IMG/VR virus record: IMGVR_UViG_3300044811_000020
Location: 1 to 64,000 of that record
Origin: a virus
Length of the DNA stretch: 64,000 nt
Strand: one strand, 5' to 3'
The notes beneath the pieces are model-generated. The model ran no database searches, was not told where the DNA came from, and saw only the letters and a list, made by a program, of their open reading frames with translations. The stretch's first letter is position 1. Each line of letters opens with the position of its first letter. Both the position numbers and the translations under genes were made by a program. Below, piece after piece: positions 14,279 to 22,093 of the stretch.

Positions 14279-15696
14279 GTGAATATTCCGATTTGAGCGT
14301 CGAGCAGCAACTTCTTGGCGCCGTCCTCATGAACAATGCAGCCTATGGGCTGGTCGAGGATATCGTTAAGGCGGAGCATTTCTTCGAGCCGCTACACAGG
14401 CATATCTGGGAAGTCTGCGGCTCCCTGATATCGCACGGAAAACTGTGCTCGCCGGTGACGCTGCGGACCTTCCTGCCGGCCGATGTGCGGGTTGGGGATA
14501 TGGGGCTGCGGGAATACGTTGCCGCGCTCTGCGCGGAAGCGACGACGGTGATCAATGCACCGGACTTCGCACGAATCATCCGCGATCTGGCTGACCGGCG
14601 GATAATCATCGAGGTCGGGCTGGAACTGCAACAGTCGAAAGAGCGGGACAATCTGACGCTTTCGGCATGGGCAGTGGATTATCTCGACGGCATCGTGGCA
14701 GCGCAGTCGATGAATGACGCGCCTGCGGTCGATATGAAGCAGGCGGTAACGCGGGCGATCGACGCGGCAGCCCATGCGTTCCAGCGCGACGGCAAGGTCC
14801 GTGGGGTTGCGTACGGGCTGGCTGGGTTGGATCAGAAAACGCTCGGGGCGATGCCGGGGCAGTTGATCGTGATCGCTGGCCGTCCTGGTATGGGCAAATC
14901 GGCGCTGGCGCTCGGGATCGCGCGGAATATGGCGGAGGATGGCAACCCGGTGCTGTTCTGGTCCGGGGAGATGGGCGATGTGGATCTGACCACCCGCATG
15001 ATCTCGGACAAGCTTTGGTCGCCAAGTCACCGGCTGACGTATTGGCAGATTGCCTCGGGCAAAATGCGAGAGGAGCGGTTTCAGGATATCATCCGGGTGG
15101 GGCGCGAGCTCGCCGAGTTGCCGATCCGGATTGAGCAGCAACCGGGCTTGACAGTCTCGCAGATCGGCGCGCGCGCGCGGCAGTGGAAGCGCAAGCATGG
15201 CCTCAAGGCACTATTCGTCGACCATCTGGGGCTTATTCGGGCCTCGGGCCGGTATGCCGGCAACAAGGTCAATGAGACTGGCGAAATCACCATGGGCCTC
15301 AAGATGCTCGCCAAGGAGCTCGGGGTGCCGGTGTTCCTGCTCTGCCAGATCAACCGCGGCGTCGAGCAGCGGGAGGACAAGCGGCCCTCGCTGTCGGATC
15401 TGCGCAATTCTGGCGATATCGAGCAGGATGCCGACACGGTGATGATCCTCTATCGGCCGGCATATTACCACGCCAAGAAAGAACCGCACCCGGCCAGTGC
15501 TGAATTCATCATCTGGGCCGATGAAATGGCCAAGTTCGAGCATCGCTTGGATGTCGCAATCGAAAAACAACGGTCGGGTCCGGTGGGGACGGTGCGGCTC
15601 CACTGCGATATTGCGAGCAACGCCTGTAGGGATGAAATTTCGGAAATGGATGATTCGCTGCTGACGCCCGGAGAGGCGATAGGAGATTTTGTCTGA
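14275..15696 (+). CDS. dnaB: DnaB-type replicative helicase (473 aa)
   Basis: N-terminal DnaB domain (S-V-E-Q-Q-L-L-G-A-V-L-M) and RecA-fold motor with Walker A G-R-P-G-M-G-K-S near residue 205, Walker B-type L-F-V-D-H-L near residue 315, and the C-terminal S-D-L-R-N-S-G-D-I-E-Q-D-A-D segment of DnaB/SPP1-type helicases. Normal length. It unwinds the phage fork. No phage polymerase is visible, so host Pol III is presumably recruited. The start overlaps the previous stop (ATGA). Confidence 0.93.
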   Translation: MSEYSDLSVEQQLLGAVLMNNAAYGLVEDIVKAEHFFEPLHRHIWEVCGSLISHGKLCSPVTLRTFLPADVRVGDMGLREYVAALCAEATTVINAPDFARIIRDLADRRIIIEVGLELQQSKERDNLTLSAWAVDYLDGIVAAQSMNDAPAVDMKQAVTRAIDAAAHAFQRDGKVRGVAYGLAGLDQKTLGAMPGQLIVIAGRPGMGKSALALGIARNMAEDGNPVLFWSGEMGDVDLTTRMISDKLWSPSHRLTYWQIASGKMREERFQDIIRVGRELAELPIRIEQQPGLTVSQIGARARQWKRKHGLKALFVDHLGLIRASGRYAGNKVNETGEITMGLKMLAKELGVPVFLLCQINRGVEQREDKRPSLSDLRNSGDIEQDADTVMILYRPAYYHAKKEPHPASAEFIIWADEMAKFEHRLDVAIEKQRSGPVGTVRLHCDIASNACRDEISEMDDSLLTPGEAIGDFV

Positions 15697-16133
15697 TGGT
15701 CGCATATGGATTCAAAAAGCAATTTATAGAGCCGATATTTTGGGGGCTTGATGGGATGCGCGGCGTCTGCCAGCTGCGGCGCCCAAAATGCCAGACTATT
15801 CGCGCAGTAGGTAAGCGGCGGCATGCACGCCCTGGCGAGATAATCCAACTTTATACAGCGATGCGGACGAAGCAGTGCCGCAAACTCGGCGATGCGCGCT
15901 GCGTCAGCGTCGAGGGTGTTCTGCTGAAATGGTCCGAGTGGCCATCATTCTGCACCTTCGATATCGGCCCGGACGGTCGGCGCGTTGGGTCTATTCGGGA
16001 TATCGGGGATATGGAGGAGTTTGCGCGCAGCGATGGTTTTCCTGATTTTGCCGCTATGCGCAAGTTTTGGGCCGATGAGCATGGGCCAGAGACATTCGAG
16101 GGATATCTGATCAAGTGGGAGCCAATGGCATGA
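15696..16133 (+). CDS. ASCH-domain protein (145 aa)
   Basis: The segment K-R-R-H-A-R-P-G-E-I-I-Q-L-Y plus the following beta strands, and the later W-A-D-E-H-G, fit the ASCH RNA-binding or processing fold found in many phage replication operons. The start overlaps the helicase stop. A likely role is RNA binding or nucleotide modification; it is unproven. Confidence 0.7.
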   Translation: MVAYGFKKQFIEPIFWGLDGMRGVCQLRRPKCQTIRAVGKRRHARPGEIIQLYTAMRTKQCRKLGDARCVSVEGVLLKWSEWPSFCTFDIGPDGRRVGSIRDIGDMEEFARSDGFPDFAAMRKFWADEHGPETFEGYLIKWEPMA

Positions 16134-16660
16134 CGTTTACGAGCACGACTATCCGGAAGCTGCGCGCATTAAATCTGGATCAGGATACTTTCGACAAGGT
16201 GCTCGAGATATTCGAGGAGGCGAGAGAGGCAAAGCCGAAAAAGAAGGGATGTGCTGCCGATCGGCAGGATCGCGCCACGCGGTTGCCGGACGATTGGGCT
16301 CTGCCGGAGGACTGGAAGCAGTGGGCGCTGCGAATTGGGCTGCAGCCGCGCGAGGTGGTGCGGGAGGCCATATCCTTCAAGAGCTATTGGCTGAATTGCG
16401 CAGGCGAGAAGGGCCGGAAACTCGTTTGGAAGCTCACTTGGCAGACCTGGTGCCGGCGGATGCTGGAACGGGCTGGGCGCCAGCCGATCGAGCCTGACGC
16501 CATAAGCGCTGCGGTGCCGGTCGAGGGGCCGCAGACATTCACGGATGCGACATGGCGGGCCATCGCCAAGCGCTATCAATCCACAGGGCAATGGAATGCT
16601 AGTTCATGGGGTCCGTCGCCTGAGATGATGGATTGTCTGATGCCGGAGCGATATCTGTGA
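16130..16660 (+). CDS. DnaT-like replication protein (176 aa)
   Basis: Start MTFTSTTIR at 16130, overlapping the previous stop. An N-terminal coiled helix, then R-L-P-D-D-W-A-L-P-E-D-W and F-K-S-Y-W ... W-K-L-T-W-Q-T-W-C-R-R, the tryptophan pattern of the DnaT DNA-binding domain found in phage helicase-loading proteins. Beside dnaB it may act as loader or primosome accessory. Confidence is moderate because no loader ATPase is present. Confidence 0.6.
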   Translation: MTFTSTTIRKLRALNLDQDTFDKVLEIFEEAREAKPKKKGCAADRQDRATRLPDDWALPEDWKQWALRIGLQPREVVREAISFKSYWLNCAGEKGRKLVWKLTWQTWCRRMLERAGRQPIEPDAISAAVPVEGPQTFTDATWRAIAKRYQSTGQWNASSWGPSPEMMDCLMPERYL

Positions 16661-17262
16661 GATATTCAGTGCGAGAGATGCGGCAGATGATTGCGGCCCA
16701 TCATTACACTCACTCCTTGCCGGCTGGAGAGAATATTTTCACTCAGTTTGAAGAGGCTGTTTTGATATTTTCGAGGCCGGCGAATATGAATATCAGCCGA
16801 TGGCTTGTAGGCGACGATAACCAGGTTTGGGAACTCTCTAGAATGTGGGCTCCGGATGGCCATAGGCGAAACTTGCTTACGCAGGCGATTGCGTCTTGCA
16901 CGGTTGATTTTTTGGCCGCCGCTCGTCGGATGTCGTCCGGGGAATGTACTGCTCTTATCAGTTATGCTGACCCGAACGTGGGCCATAGCGGCCTCATTTA
17001 TCGGGCGGCGTCGTGGGTATATCTTGGACAGTCGGAGGAAGGGCGCTATTATACAGGTCCTGGCGGTGAAGTTATGTCGCGTCGGAGTTTCCATTCATCA
17101 AGCATTGGGAAAACAAAATCGGAAATTCTATCTCTTGGATATTCCGAGGATCGAAAGCCCGGTAAGCATCGTTTTGCTCGTGGCCTGACGAAAGCGGCCA
17201 AGAAAAAGATTGAATCTCGCAAAATAAAAATTGACCTCGCTGGTGGCCGCGCTATTCTATGA
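16657..17262 (+). CDS. mom: Mom-like DNA modification protein (201 aa)
   Basis: Resembles the Mom family of phage Mu, a GNAT-fold enzyme that makes an unusual adenine modification protecting phage DNA from restriction. Visible landmarks are A-H-H-Y-T-H-S-L-P near residue 16, E-L-S-R-M-W-A-P-D-G-H-R-R-N, and Y-A-D-P-N-V-G-H-S-G-L-I-Y-R-A-A. GTG start at 16657 overlapping the previous stop, preferred to a TTG at 16633. A Mom partner such as Com is not seen. With the orphan methyltransferase it points to modified virion DNA. Confidence 0.75.
   Translation: MRYSVREMRQMIAAHHYTHSLPAGENIFTQFEEAVLIFSRPANMNISRWLVGDDNQVWELSRMWAPDGHRRNLLTQAIASCTVDFLAAARRMSSGECTALISYADPNVGHSGLIYRAASWVYLGQSEEGRYYTGPGGEVMSRRSFHSSSIGKTKSEILSLGYSEDRKPGKHRFARGLTKAAKKKIESRKIKIDLAGGRAIL
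17231..17258 (+). promoter_or_regulatory. Second rightward promoter
   Basis: TTGACC (17231-17236), 16-bp spacer, TATTCT (17253-17258), inside the end of the mom-like gene. The predicted start is about 17265, just ahead of the leader hairpin. The same spacer length is used by both promoters at 8.5 kb. Confidence 0.6.
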
Positions 17263-17272
17263 CGGTCGCAAA

Positions 17273-17299
17273 CGAGGCGCAGCCTCAACCTTCGGGAGA
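17273..17299 (+). promoter_or_regulatory. Early leader element, copy 2
   Basis: CGAGGCGCAGCCTCAACC, two bases, CGGGAGA, then five bases to the ATG at 17305. The 18-base block and the ribosome site are identical to the minus-strand element at 8473-8501. The transcript would begin with the same GAGGC-GCA-GCCTC hairpin. Confidence 0.7.
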
Positions 17300-17304
17300 T
17301 GCAG

Positions 17305-17520
17305 ATGAACCGCTCCGAAATCCTCAAAGCCGCCCATGAAGTCGCCCGCCGCGAGCGCAAGTATTGCGGTTCCTACCGCGAGGCGATGGCGGAAGGGCTC
17401 AAGGCCGTTTACGCCACCCTGCGCGCCGCGCCCTCCTCCACCGGTTTCCAGATTGTAGAACCGTCCTATAAGCGCCGCATGTGGTCGCAGCACCGCCCGG
17501 TCGGTTGGGTGACGCTATGA
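17305..17520 (+). CDS. First gene of the second rightward operon (71 aa)
   Basis: Start MNRSEILKAAHEVARRERK set by the CGGGAGA ribosome site. A small, basic, helical protein. As first gene behind a promoter sharing the early leader, it is probably early-expressed. Unknown family. Confidence 0.7.
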   Translation: MNRSEILKAAHEVARRERKYCGSYREAMAEGLKAVYATLRAAPSSTGFQIVEPSYKRRMWSQHRPVGWVTL

Positions 17521-17687
17521 GCCGCGATCCGATCAAGGTCAAATTCGATCCGCCCCCGATTCTATATCGCGGTGCCGACTGGACAGCGACATTCGGCGAT
17601 TGGGATTTGGGCGATCCGATCGGCACGGGCGCGACGGCTGAGGAGGCTATCGCCGATCTCCAGGTGGATGCGGGAGACGACGAATGA
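17517..17687 (+). CDS. Hypothetical protein (56 aa)
   Basis: The start overlaps the previous stop (ATGA). The pattern Y-R-G-A-D-W-T-A-T-F-G-D-W then G-A-T-A-E-E-A-I-A-D-L recalls HicB-like or RNase-H-like antitoxin folds, but it is too short to be sure. Both ends are coupled. Confidence 0.6.
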   Translation: MSRDPIKVKFDPPPILYRGADWTATFGDWDLGDPIGTGATAEEAIADLQVDAGDDE

Positions 17688-17893
17688 GGGAATACCCCGT
17701 CTCGGTCCACGTCTGGATCGCCACCCGCGCTGGTGACCGCGAATATTCCAACTCGCGCAAGCTGGGTGCCTCGGTCATGAATTCGATTCGCTCGGCGCGC
17801 CAAGTGCAGAAGGATATCCTGCTGATCGCGGGGAGCGAGGAAAAGGCGGCGGTGCATCTGCCGTCTCGGCTGATCGGTAACGGCCTCAAATGA
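17684..17893 (+). CDS. Hypothetical protein (69 aa)
   Basis: Two beta strands then a helix, in a chain beginning MREYPVSVHVWIATRAGDRE. ATGA coupling on both sides. Unknown function. Confidence 0.6.
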   Translation: MREYPVSVHVWIATRAGDREYSNSRKLGASVMNSIRSARQVQKDILLIAGSEEKAAVHLPSRLIGNGLK

Positions 17894-18165
17894 ACGCCAA
17901 AGAATTAAACGATGCGCGCCATTCCTTTGGCCTCGGCCGGAAAGACTTCGGCCGAATGATGCTTGGGTTTAGCGGTGATCCCCGAAATATCTGGGTGACG
18001 GTCAAGCGCTGGGAAAACGGCGAGCGCGCCATTCCGGAGAATATCGCGCGCCTGGTGCAACTGCTGGTCTGGTTCAAAGAGGACCACGGGTGCCTGCCCG
18101 ATCTCGACGCCGGGACGCGCGGGCCGCTGCGAATTCCGGAGAAATGGGAGATGACCAGTGATTGA
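17890..18165 (+). CDS. XRE-like HTH protein (91 aa)
   Basis: R-K-D-F-G-R-M-M-L-G-F ... W-V-T-V-K-R-W-E-N-G-E-R is the pattern of an XRE helix-turn-helix, followed by a helix and a short tail. Probably a transcription regulator of this accessory block. ATGA start overlap. Confidence 0.75.
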   Translation: MNAKELNDARHSFGLGRKDFGRMMLGFSGDPRNIWVTVKRWENGERAIPENIARLVQLLVWFKEDHGCLPDLDAGTRGPLRIPEKWEMTSD

Positions 18166-18316
18166 TCCCAAAGCCGAACCGATCGAACACCGGCCGCCAT
18201 ACAAGCGGATTGATCTGGCCGCGCGCCGGCGGATTATCTGTCCCTACTGCGGCTCCGACAAACCACCAAGCCACAAACCGGGATGCGACTCGCCCCTCGC
18301 TGAACCGGTATTTTAG
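18158..18316 (+). CDS. Zinc-knuckle micro-protein (52 aa)
   Basis: GTG start overlapping the HTH gene by eight bases. C-P-Y-C-G ... H-K-P-G-C gives a likely metal site. Unknown function. Confidence 0.55.
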   Translation: MIDPKAEPIEHRPPYKRIDLAARRRIICPYCGSDKPPSHKPGCDSPLAEPVF

Positions 18317-18331
18317 GAAGGGAATAAAATA

Positions 18332-18571
18332 GTGCGAAAATATATCCTGATATCCGCCCTCCTAGTAAATACGGGCGCACTATCTCAAGAGGCCAAGCCC
18401 CTGACGTTCACGGTAACGCCGCAGGAACTCGGCGTCATGGCTCAAGCGCTCGGTGAGCGGCCATATCGCGAGGTGGCCCCGTTGCTCAACAAGCTTGAGG
18501 CGCAGTTGCAAGAGCAGCGCGCCAAAGCGGCGGTGGAACCCAAGCAGGATCAACCGGATAAGCCGCAGTGA
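18332..18571 (+). CDS. Exported small protein (79 aa)
   Basis: Begins MRKYILISALLVNTGALSQ, a signal peptide with a likely cut after residue 18, then a soluble helical, cysteine-free domain ending in a Gln/Lys-rich tail. GTG start with AGGAAGGGA upstream. A periplasmic role is likely; details unknown. Confidence 0.65.
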   Translation: MRKYILISALLVNTGALSQEAKPLTFTVTPQELGVMAQALGERPYREVAPLLNKLEAQLQEQRAKAAVEPKQDQPDKPQ

Positions 18572-18903
18572 GGAGTGCAAGGCAAAAGGCTGCGATGCAG
18601 CGGCCCAAGGTATTCCAGCGCGCGATCGACGCCCGGAAGCTCCTGACGGGGCTGTGCCTGGATCGCGGGATATCGATCGACGAGGTGCGGACGCAATACG
18701 AGCGCTCGCCCTTAGCCATTGAGATTAGAGCAGAATTTTCAAGAATGACGGCGGAACACAAGATCGGATCGGTTATAGTCGCGCGGATTCTCGGGGTTTC
18801 ATGCTGGACCGTCCAATACTGGCGCAACCCGGTGACGCGAGCGAAGAAGCAGGAACGGAACCGCATTGCGCGGAGACAGCGCCAGGAAACGAGGTCATCA
18901 TGA
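18568..18903 (+). CDS. DNA-binding HTH protein (111 aa)
   Basis: Central I-G-S-V-I-V-A-R-I-L-G-V-S-C-W-T-V-Q-Y-W is a helix-turn-helix, followed by a very basic tail (R-A-K-K-Q-E-R-N-R-I-A-R-R). The layout recalls the DnaA C-terminal type of HTH seen in phage regulators. GTG start overlapping the previous stop. Confidence 0.65.
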   Translation: MRSARQKAAMQRPKVFQRAIDARKLLTGLCLDRGISIDEVRTQYERSPLAIEIRAEFSRMTAEHKIGSVIVARILGVSCWTVQYWRNPVTRAKKQERNRIARRQRQETRSS

Positions 18904-19112
18904 CGGAACTAGGCTCGACGGTGGTTAAGCTGGAATTGGAAGCCGATAAGGCAGCGCGCCACAAGCAGGCGCTATCGAATGCCATGCTGGTCGTCTGCGC
19001 TGTTGCTGAGGAAGCACGGCGAGACGGATTCTATGTGGAATTCGGGCTCGGTATGGATCAGTTCGGCCGGTACGTGATCAATCCGCCGGCGACCATCCTC
19101 AAGAGGTATTGA
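18900..19112 (+). CDS. Hypothetical protein (70 aa)
   Basis: An N-terminal helix then a short beta-rich part with F-G-L-G-M-D-Q-F-G-R-Y. ATGA start. Unknown. Confidence 0.6.
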   Translation: MTELGSTVVKLELEADKAARHKQALSNAMLVVCAVAEEARRDGFYVEFGLGMDQFGRYVINPPATILKRY

Positions 19113-19115
19113 GCC

Positions 19116-19352
19116 ATGGAGGGCGCGGTATTCTGGCTGTTCTTTGGTTCCGCTGTGATCGGCTCGCCATTTGCGCACTTGGGCCGGGTTGGGCCAATGA
19201 CGGAACAGCAATGCGAGCGCGCCGTGGCTGCGCTCGGGCCGGAGGCGTCATGCCGGAGGTCGATCGGCGCTATGACGTGCGGCGGTAGCCGGGCCGGTTA
19301 CATTTGCCCTTTATTTGAGGGCGATATATCCGTGCCAGTGGGGCCGCGATGA
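19116..19352 (+). CDS. Exported or anchored Cys-rich protein (78 aa)
   Basis: The N-terminal 20 residues are hydrophobic (F-W-L-F-F-G-S-A-V-I-G) and could be a signal or anchor. The rest has four cysteines (Q-C, S-C, T-C, I-C), an even number that suits two disulfides after export. Unknown. Confidence 0.6.
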   Translation: MEGAVFWLFFGSAVIGSPFAHLGRVGPMTEQQCERAVAALGPEASCRRSIGAMTCGGSRAGYICPLFEGDISVPVGPR

Positions 19353-19543
19353 TGTCACCGCAGGGCTATTACGGATATATATCCCGTTGGCGGGATTATA
19401 CATTTGGGGTTCCGACTGAAAGGGGACTCGAAATGTTGAAAATCGCCTTTTGCTTGGTGCTGACGTCGTGGATGACGGCATGCATCATGCTGATTATCTA
19501 TTCTCGCGAGATTGCAGAATTTATGCTGGAGAGGATGCAATGA
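19349..19543 (+). CDS. Single-pass membrane protein (64 aa)
   Basis: A Tyr/Arg-rich N-terminus, then one hydrophobic helix (I-A-F-C-L-V-L-T-S-W-M-T-A-C-I-M-L-I-I-Y). ATGA overlaps on both sides. Unknown. Confidence 0.6.
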   Translation: MMSPQGYYGYISRWRDYTFGVPTERGLEMLKIAFCLVLTSWMTACIMLIIYSREIAEFMLERMQ

Positions 19544-19821
19544 AACCGATTGAGCAGGCTCGCGCCGATCTGAATGCGGCTCAAGCCGCGGATCCGGGCT
19601 GGGAAAAGTTCGAGTTCGTGCTGCGCACCGGTATCAGGCTAAAACAGGTTATGGTCGCGAAAGGGCTGACGCTCGCCAAGACGAAGTGCCCGAAATGCAA
19701 TGGCGCTGAGGCGCTGCACGGTCGGCTCGTCACGGGGCTGGCGGCTGGTCGGCGCGGGCGCAGCGGCGGCGCATTCCGGATGTGGTGCGATGCCTGCCCC
19801 GATATCAGGATGATGGAGTGA
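19540..19821 (+). CDS. Zinc-ribbon protein (93 aa)
   Basis: C-P-K-C in the middle and C-D-A-C near the end make a four-cysteine ribbon, with a Gly/Arg-rich loop between. Start fixed by ATGA overlap. Could bind nucleic acid; unknown. Confidence 0.65.
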   Translation: MKPIEQARADLNAAQAADPGWEKFEFVLRTGIRLKQVMVAKGLTLAKTKCPKCNGAEALHGRLVTGLAAGRRGRSGGAFRMWCDACPDIRMME

Positions 19822-19824
19822 ACC

Positions 19825-20097
19825 ATGGAAGCTTATCCACCGACTGCCGCTGACTATGCGCAGGCTGCAGCTGACAATGCCAAGTACAGACTTGATGAAC
19901 TCGGAGGGCCGATATCGCTGCGCGACTACTTCGCGGCGCAGGCTCCGATCGATGCCAAGATGGTGCTGGCTGTATGGGGAGATGAGAGTTTGGCCGGCCC
20001 GCCGTCTGATGACAGGGCGCGCGCGTCATTTATGGCTGTTTGGGCGTTGTTGCGGTACGAATACGCGGACGCAATGTTGGAACACCGCAAGCAGTGA
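19825..20097 (+). CDS. Small conserved phage protein (90 aa)
   Basis: An all-helical acidic protein with I-S-L-R-D-Y-F-A-A-Q-A, a sequence I associate with conserved small proteins of proteobacterial phages. The role is not known. It ends in GTGA coupling with a membrane peptide. Confidence 0.65.
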   Translation: MEAYPPTAADYAQAAADNAKYRLDELGGPISLRDYFAAQAPIDAKMVLAVWGDESLAGPPSDDRARASFMAVWALLRYEYADAMLEHRKQ

Positions 20098-20204
20098 CGC
20101 CCCGCGAGCGCCGCGACTGGCCATATCTCGCCGGCGCATTCGCCCTCCTGCTCGGGTTCGTGCTGATGCAGGCGTTTATATATTTGGGAGTGCTCGGTGG
20201 GTAA
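20094..20204 (+). CDS. Membrane micropeptide (36 aa)
   Basis: GTG start overlapping the previous stop. One long hydrophobic helix (A-G-A-F-A-L-L-L-G-F-V-L-M-Q-A-F-I-Y). The next gene starts inside its end. Unknown. Confidence 0.5.
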   Translation: MTPRERRDWPYLAGAFALLLGFVLMQAFIYLGVLGG

Positions 20205-20388
20205 TCTATCGACTTGGAAGGAATCGGTATCGGCACAAGCTCGGCGCAAGCGATTGCCGATCGAATATTTTGTGGGGTATAGCCTGGTTTGCCAGTGGTG
20301 TGAGCAGGGGTTTCGCTGCTTCCGTGAGTTCGAACCGTTCTGCGGGGCGTGTAGGGATTTGAAAGGTGCGCCTGATGGGAGGTTCTAA
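20197..20388 (+). CDS. Zinc-binding protein (63 aa)
   Basis: C-Q-W-C and, near the end, C-G-A-C form a likely zinc site; the N-terminus is basic. GTG start with GGGAG upstream. It overlaps the next gene by 14 bases. Unknown. Confidence 0.6.
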   Translation: MGNLSTWKESVSAQARRKRLPIEYFVGYSLVCQWCEQGFRCFREFEPFCGACRDLKGAPDGRF

Positions 20389-20977
20389 GAAGGGCGAGCG
20401 CCGCGGCGGCGCCAAGCCTCGCATCGTGCGCAAGCCCAAGATCGAGGGCGCGACCAAGCGCGGGTTCGGCACCGGTGGCGGCCGCGTCAAGGGCTCAAAG
20501 AACAAGCCCAAGACTGAGGAGAAAATGAAAGAGCGGGTCAACGAGATACTGAACCGCCATATCCCGGTCGCGCGCAAGGAGCAGGAAATCGAGGCGTATT
20601 TCATGGCGGTGGGCAAGCGGCTGCGCTTGCCGAAAGAGGTCATGCTGGATGCGATGCGGTTTTTCGAGGAAAACGCTATTGAATGGGCTGAGGTGCAGCG
20701 CGCAAACCTGATCCAGTCTGCGCAGGCTCGCACGATCGAGGAGCGGGCGGTTTATGAGGCTGCGGTCGCCACGGCCGATATGCGGATGCGGGAATATCTG
20801 ACGCAGGCGGTCGACGTCGCGTACAAGGTGGCGCCGTATGTTCATCCTCGTTTGGCCGCGCTGATCACAAATCCGCAGGATGACCGCAATCCGCTGAACG
20901 CGGTGGCGATGCTGTTCAAGGAACTCGACGAGGCCGGGCGGCCGCCGACTTACATAGATCACGATCCCGCCGAATGA
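20375..20977 (+). CDS. Possible small terminase subunit (200 aa)
   Basis: Start MGGSKKGERRGG with GAAAGG upstream. A basic Gly/Lys-rich arm (residues 1-55) is followed by a helical domain; the tail is acidic. Size, basic N-terminus, helical core and position just before the portal fit a TerS, but no diagnostic motif is visible and the large subunit lies 29 kb away. Confidence 0.5.
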   Translation: MGGSKKGERRGGAKPRIVRKPKIEGATKRGFGTGGGRVKGSKNKPKTEEKMKERVNEILNRHIPVARKEQEIEAYFMAVGKRLRLPKEVMLDAMRFFEENAIEWAEVQRANLIQSAQARTIEERAVYEAAVATADMRMREYLTQAVDVAYKVAPYVHPRLAALITNPQDDRNPLNAVAMLFKELDEAGRPPTYIDHDPAE

Positions 20978-21168
20978 TTAGCCCCAACAAACGGTCAATC
21001 GTTGAGATTGAGGCTATTCGTTCGCGCGAGACGTGCCCTCGGCTGCCGGGCGAGCCTGAGAAGGAATATTTCTGTCCAATTCTGGTTACTTGTCCTCATT
21101 GGCTGGACAAGTGCCATGACAACGGCTGTCAGCATCCGGAGGCCATTAAGATGCGGGAGGGCAAATGA
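20974..21168 (+). CDS. Cys-rich small protein (64 aa)
   Basis: Five cysteines (T-C-P, F-C-P, T-C-P-H-W, K-C-H, G-C-Q-H) with histidines nearby, consistent with a metal site. ATGA coupled to both neighbours. Unknown. Confidence 0.6.
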   Translation: MISPNKRSIVEIEAIRSRETCPRLPGEPEKEYFCPILVTCPHWLDKCHDNGCQHPEAIKMREGK

Positions 21169-21338
21169 GCGTGCAGGAACTCAGGCTGAATGGCGGTGCT
21201 GTGCAGGTTAAGCATGTCGATGGGACAGATATAATCTCGATTGTAGTGACCGGCGGGATGAACACGCTTTCCGCGCTACTCACTCGAAATGAGCAGCACA
21301 TGCTATTCCTGTATTTGCAGGAGAGGCTGGCCAAATGA
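21165..21338 (+). CDS. Hypothetical protein (57 aa)
   Basis: Two beta strands then a helix, ending L-F-L-Y-L-Q-E-R-L-A-K. Start and stop are both ATGA overlaps. Unknown. Confidence 0.6.
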   Translation: MSVQELRLNGGAVQVKHVDGTDIISIVVTGGMNTLSALLTRNEQHMLFLYLQERLAK

Positions 21339-21526
21339 CGCGCATCGGTAAGATCACGATCGACCGCGCGGCGCCGCAGATCGCACATCTCAAACTCGGC
21401 GATTATTATTTCGGCTACGTGGTCGAGGATGGTGCCCCAGCGTTGGGTGTGTGGCGGCTTGAGGCCGTTCGAAACATATATGGGCGGTCCCCGGTATCTG
21501 AGGTTTGTTTGAGCCGAGTGTCATAG
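21335..21526 (+). CDS. Hypothetical beta-rich protein (63 aa)
   Basis: A short beta-rich protein with G-D-Y-Y-F-G-Y-V-V-E-D-G. ATGA start. Followed by a 61-base gap before the next gene. Unknown. Confidence 0.6.
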   Translation: MTRIGKITIDRAAPQIAHLKLGDYYFGYVVEDGAPALGVWRLEAVRNIYGRSPVSEVCLSRVS

Positions 21527-21587
21527 GCTGGCAAATCGGGTCCGATCGCGGTATAGGTTCCAGACGCGCATCAAACCGGAGTGCCGA

Positions 21588-22085
21588 ATGTCGCACCTCT
21601 TGCATACCGTAAATCCCCAAGCATCCGACAACATCCGCCCAATCCCACCCCGCCAGCCGCTTCCGGGCGTCGGTGAAACGGTAATCTACACCATGAGGCC
21701 AGGTCATGGCCGGAGCGGCCGAACGCGCTTCCCGGCCCTCGTGATGGGCGAGCAAGGCGGGCGGCTCCTCCTGACGGTCATCATCGACGCCGGCGACATG
21801 ATCGACGAATCGCTGGTCGAGGAGGCTGGGCCCGGCGCTGAGTTCCATTGTTGGGAGCGTGTGGCACCGACGGCCCTCCCGGGCATCCATGGCACGGTCT
21901 CGGCCCTCCATGAGCGGATTGGCGATCTCGAGGCGCAGTTCAAGCAATTGAGCGCCACTGTCCTCGGCGACTTCGAACATCCGAAGATTTCGCTTATTTC
22001 GATTCTCCAGGACTTTGAAAATCGGCTTCGATCGCTCAAGCAGGAAGCGAATGCACCGGCGAAGGCTGGCAAATCCAAGAAGTGA
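21588..22085 (+). CDS. Hypothetical pre-portal protein (165 aa)
   Basis: An N-terminal beta-barrel-like region (V-G-E-T-V-I-Y-T-M-R-P ... R-L-L-L-T-V-I-I-D) and a C-terminal coiled coil of about 60 residues. Nine bases before the portal gene. Possibly a packaging or portal accessory protein; not recognised. Confidence 0.65.
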   Translation: MSHLLHTVNPQASDNIRPIPPRQPLPGVGETVIYTMRPGHGRSGRTRFPALVMGEQGGRLLLTVIIDAGDMIDESLVEEAGPGAEFHCWERVAPTALPGIHGTVSALHERIGDLEAQFKQLSATVLGDFEHPKISLISILQDFENRLRSLKQEANAPAKAGKSKK

Positions 22086-22093
22086 GGAAGTAA

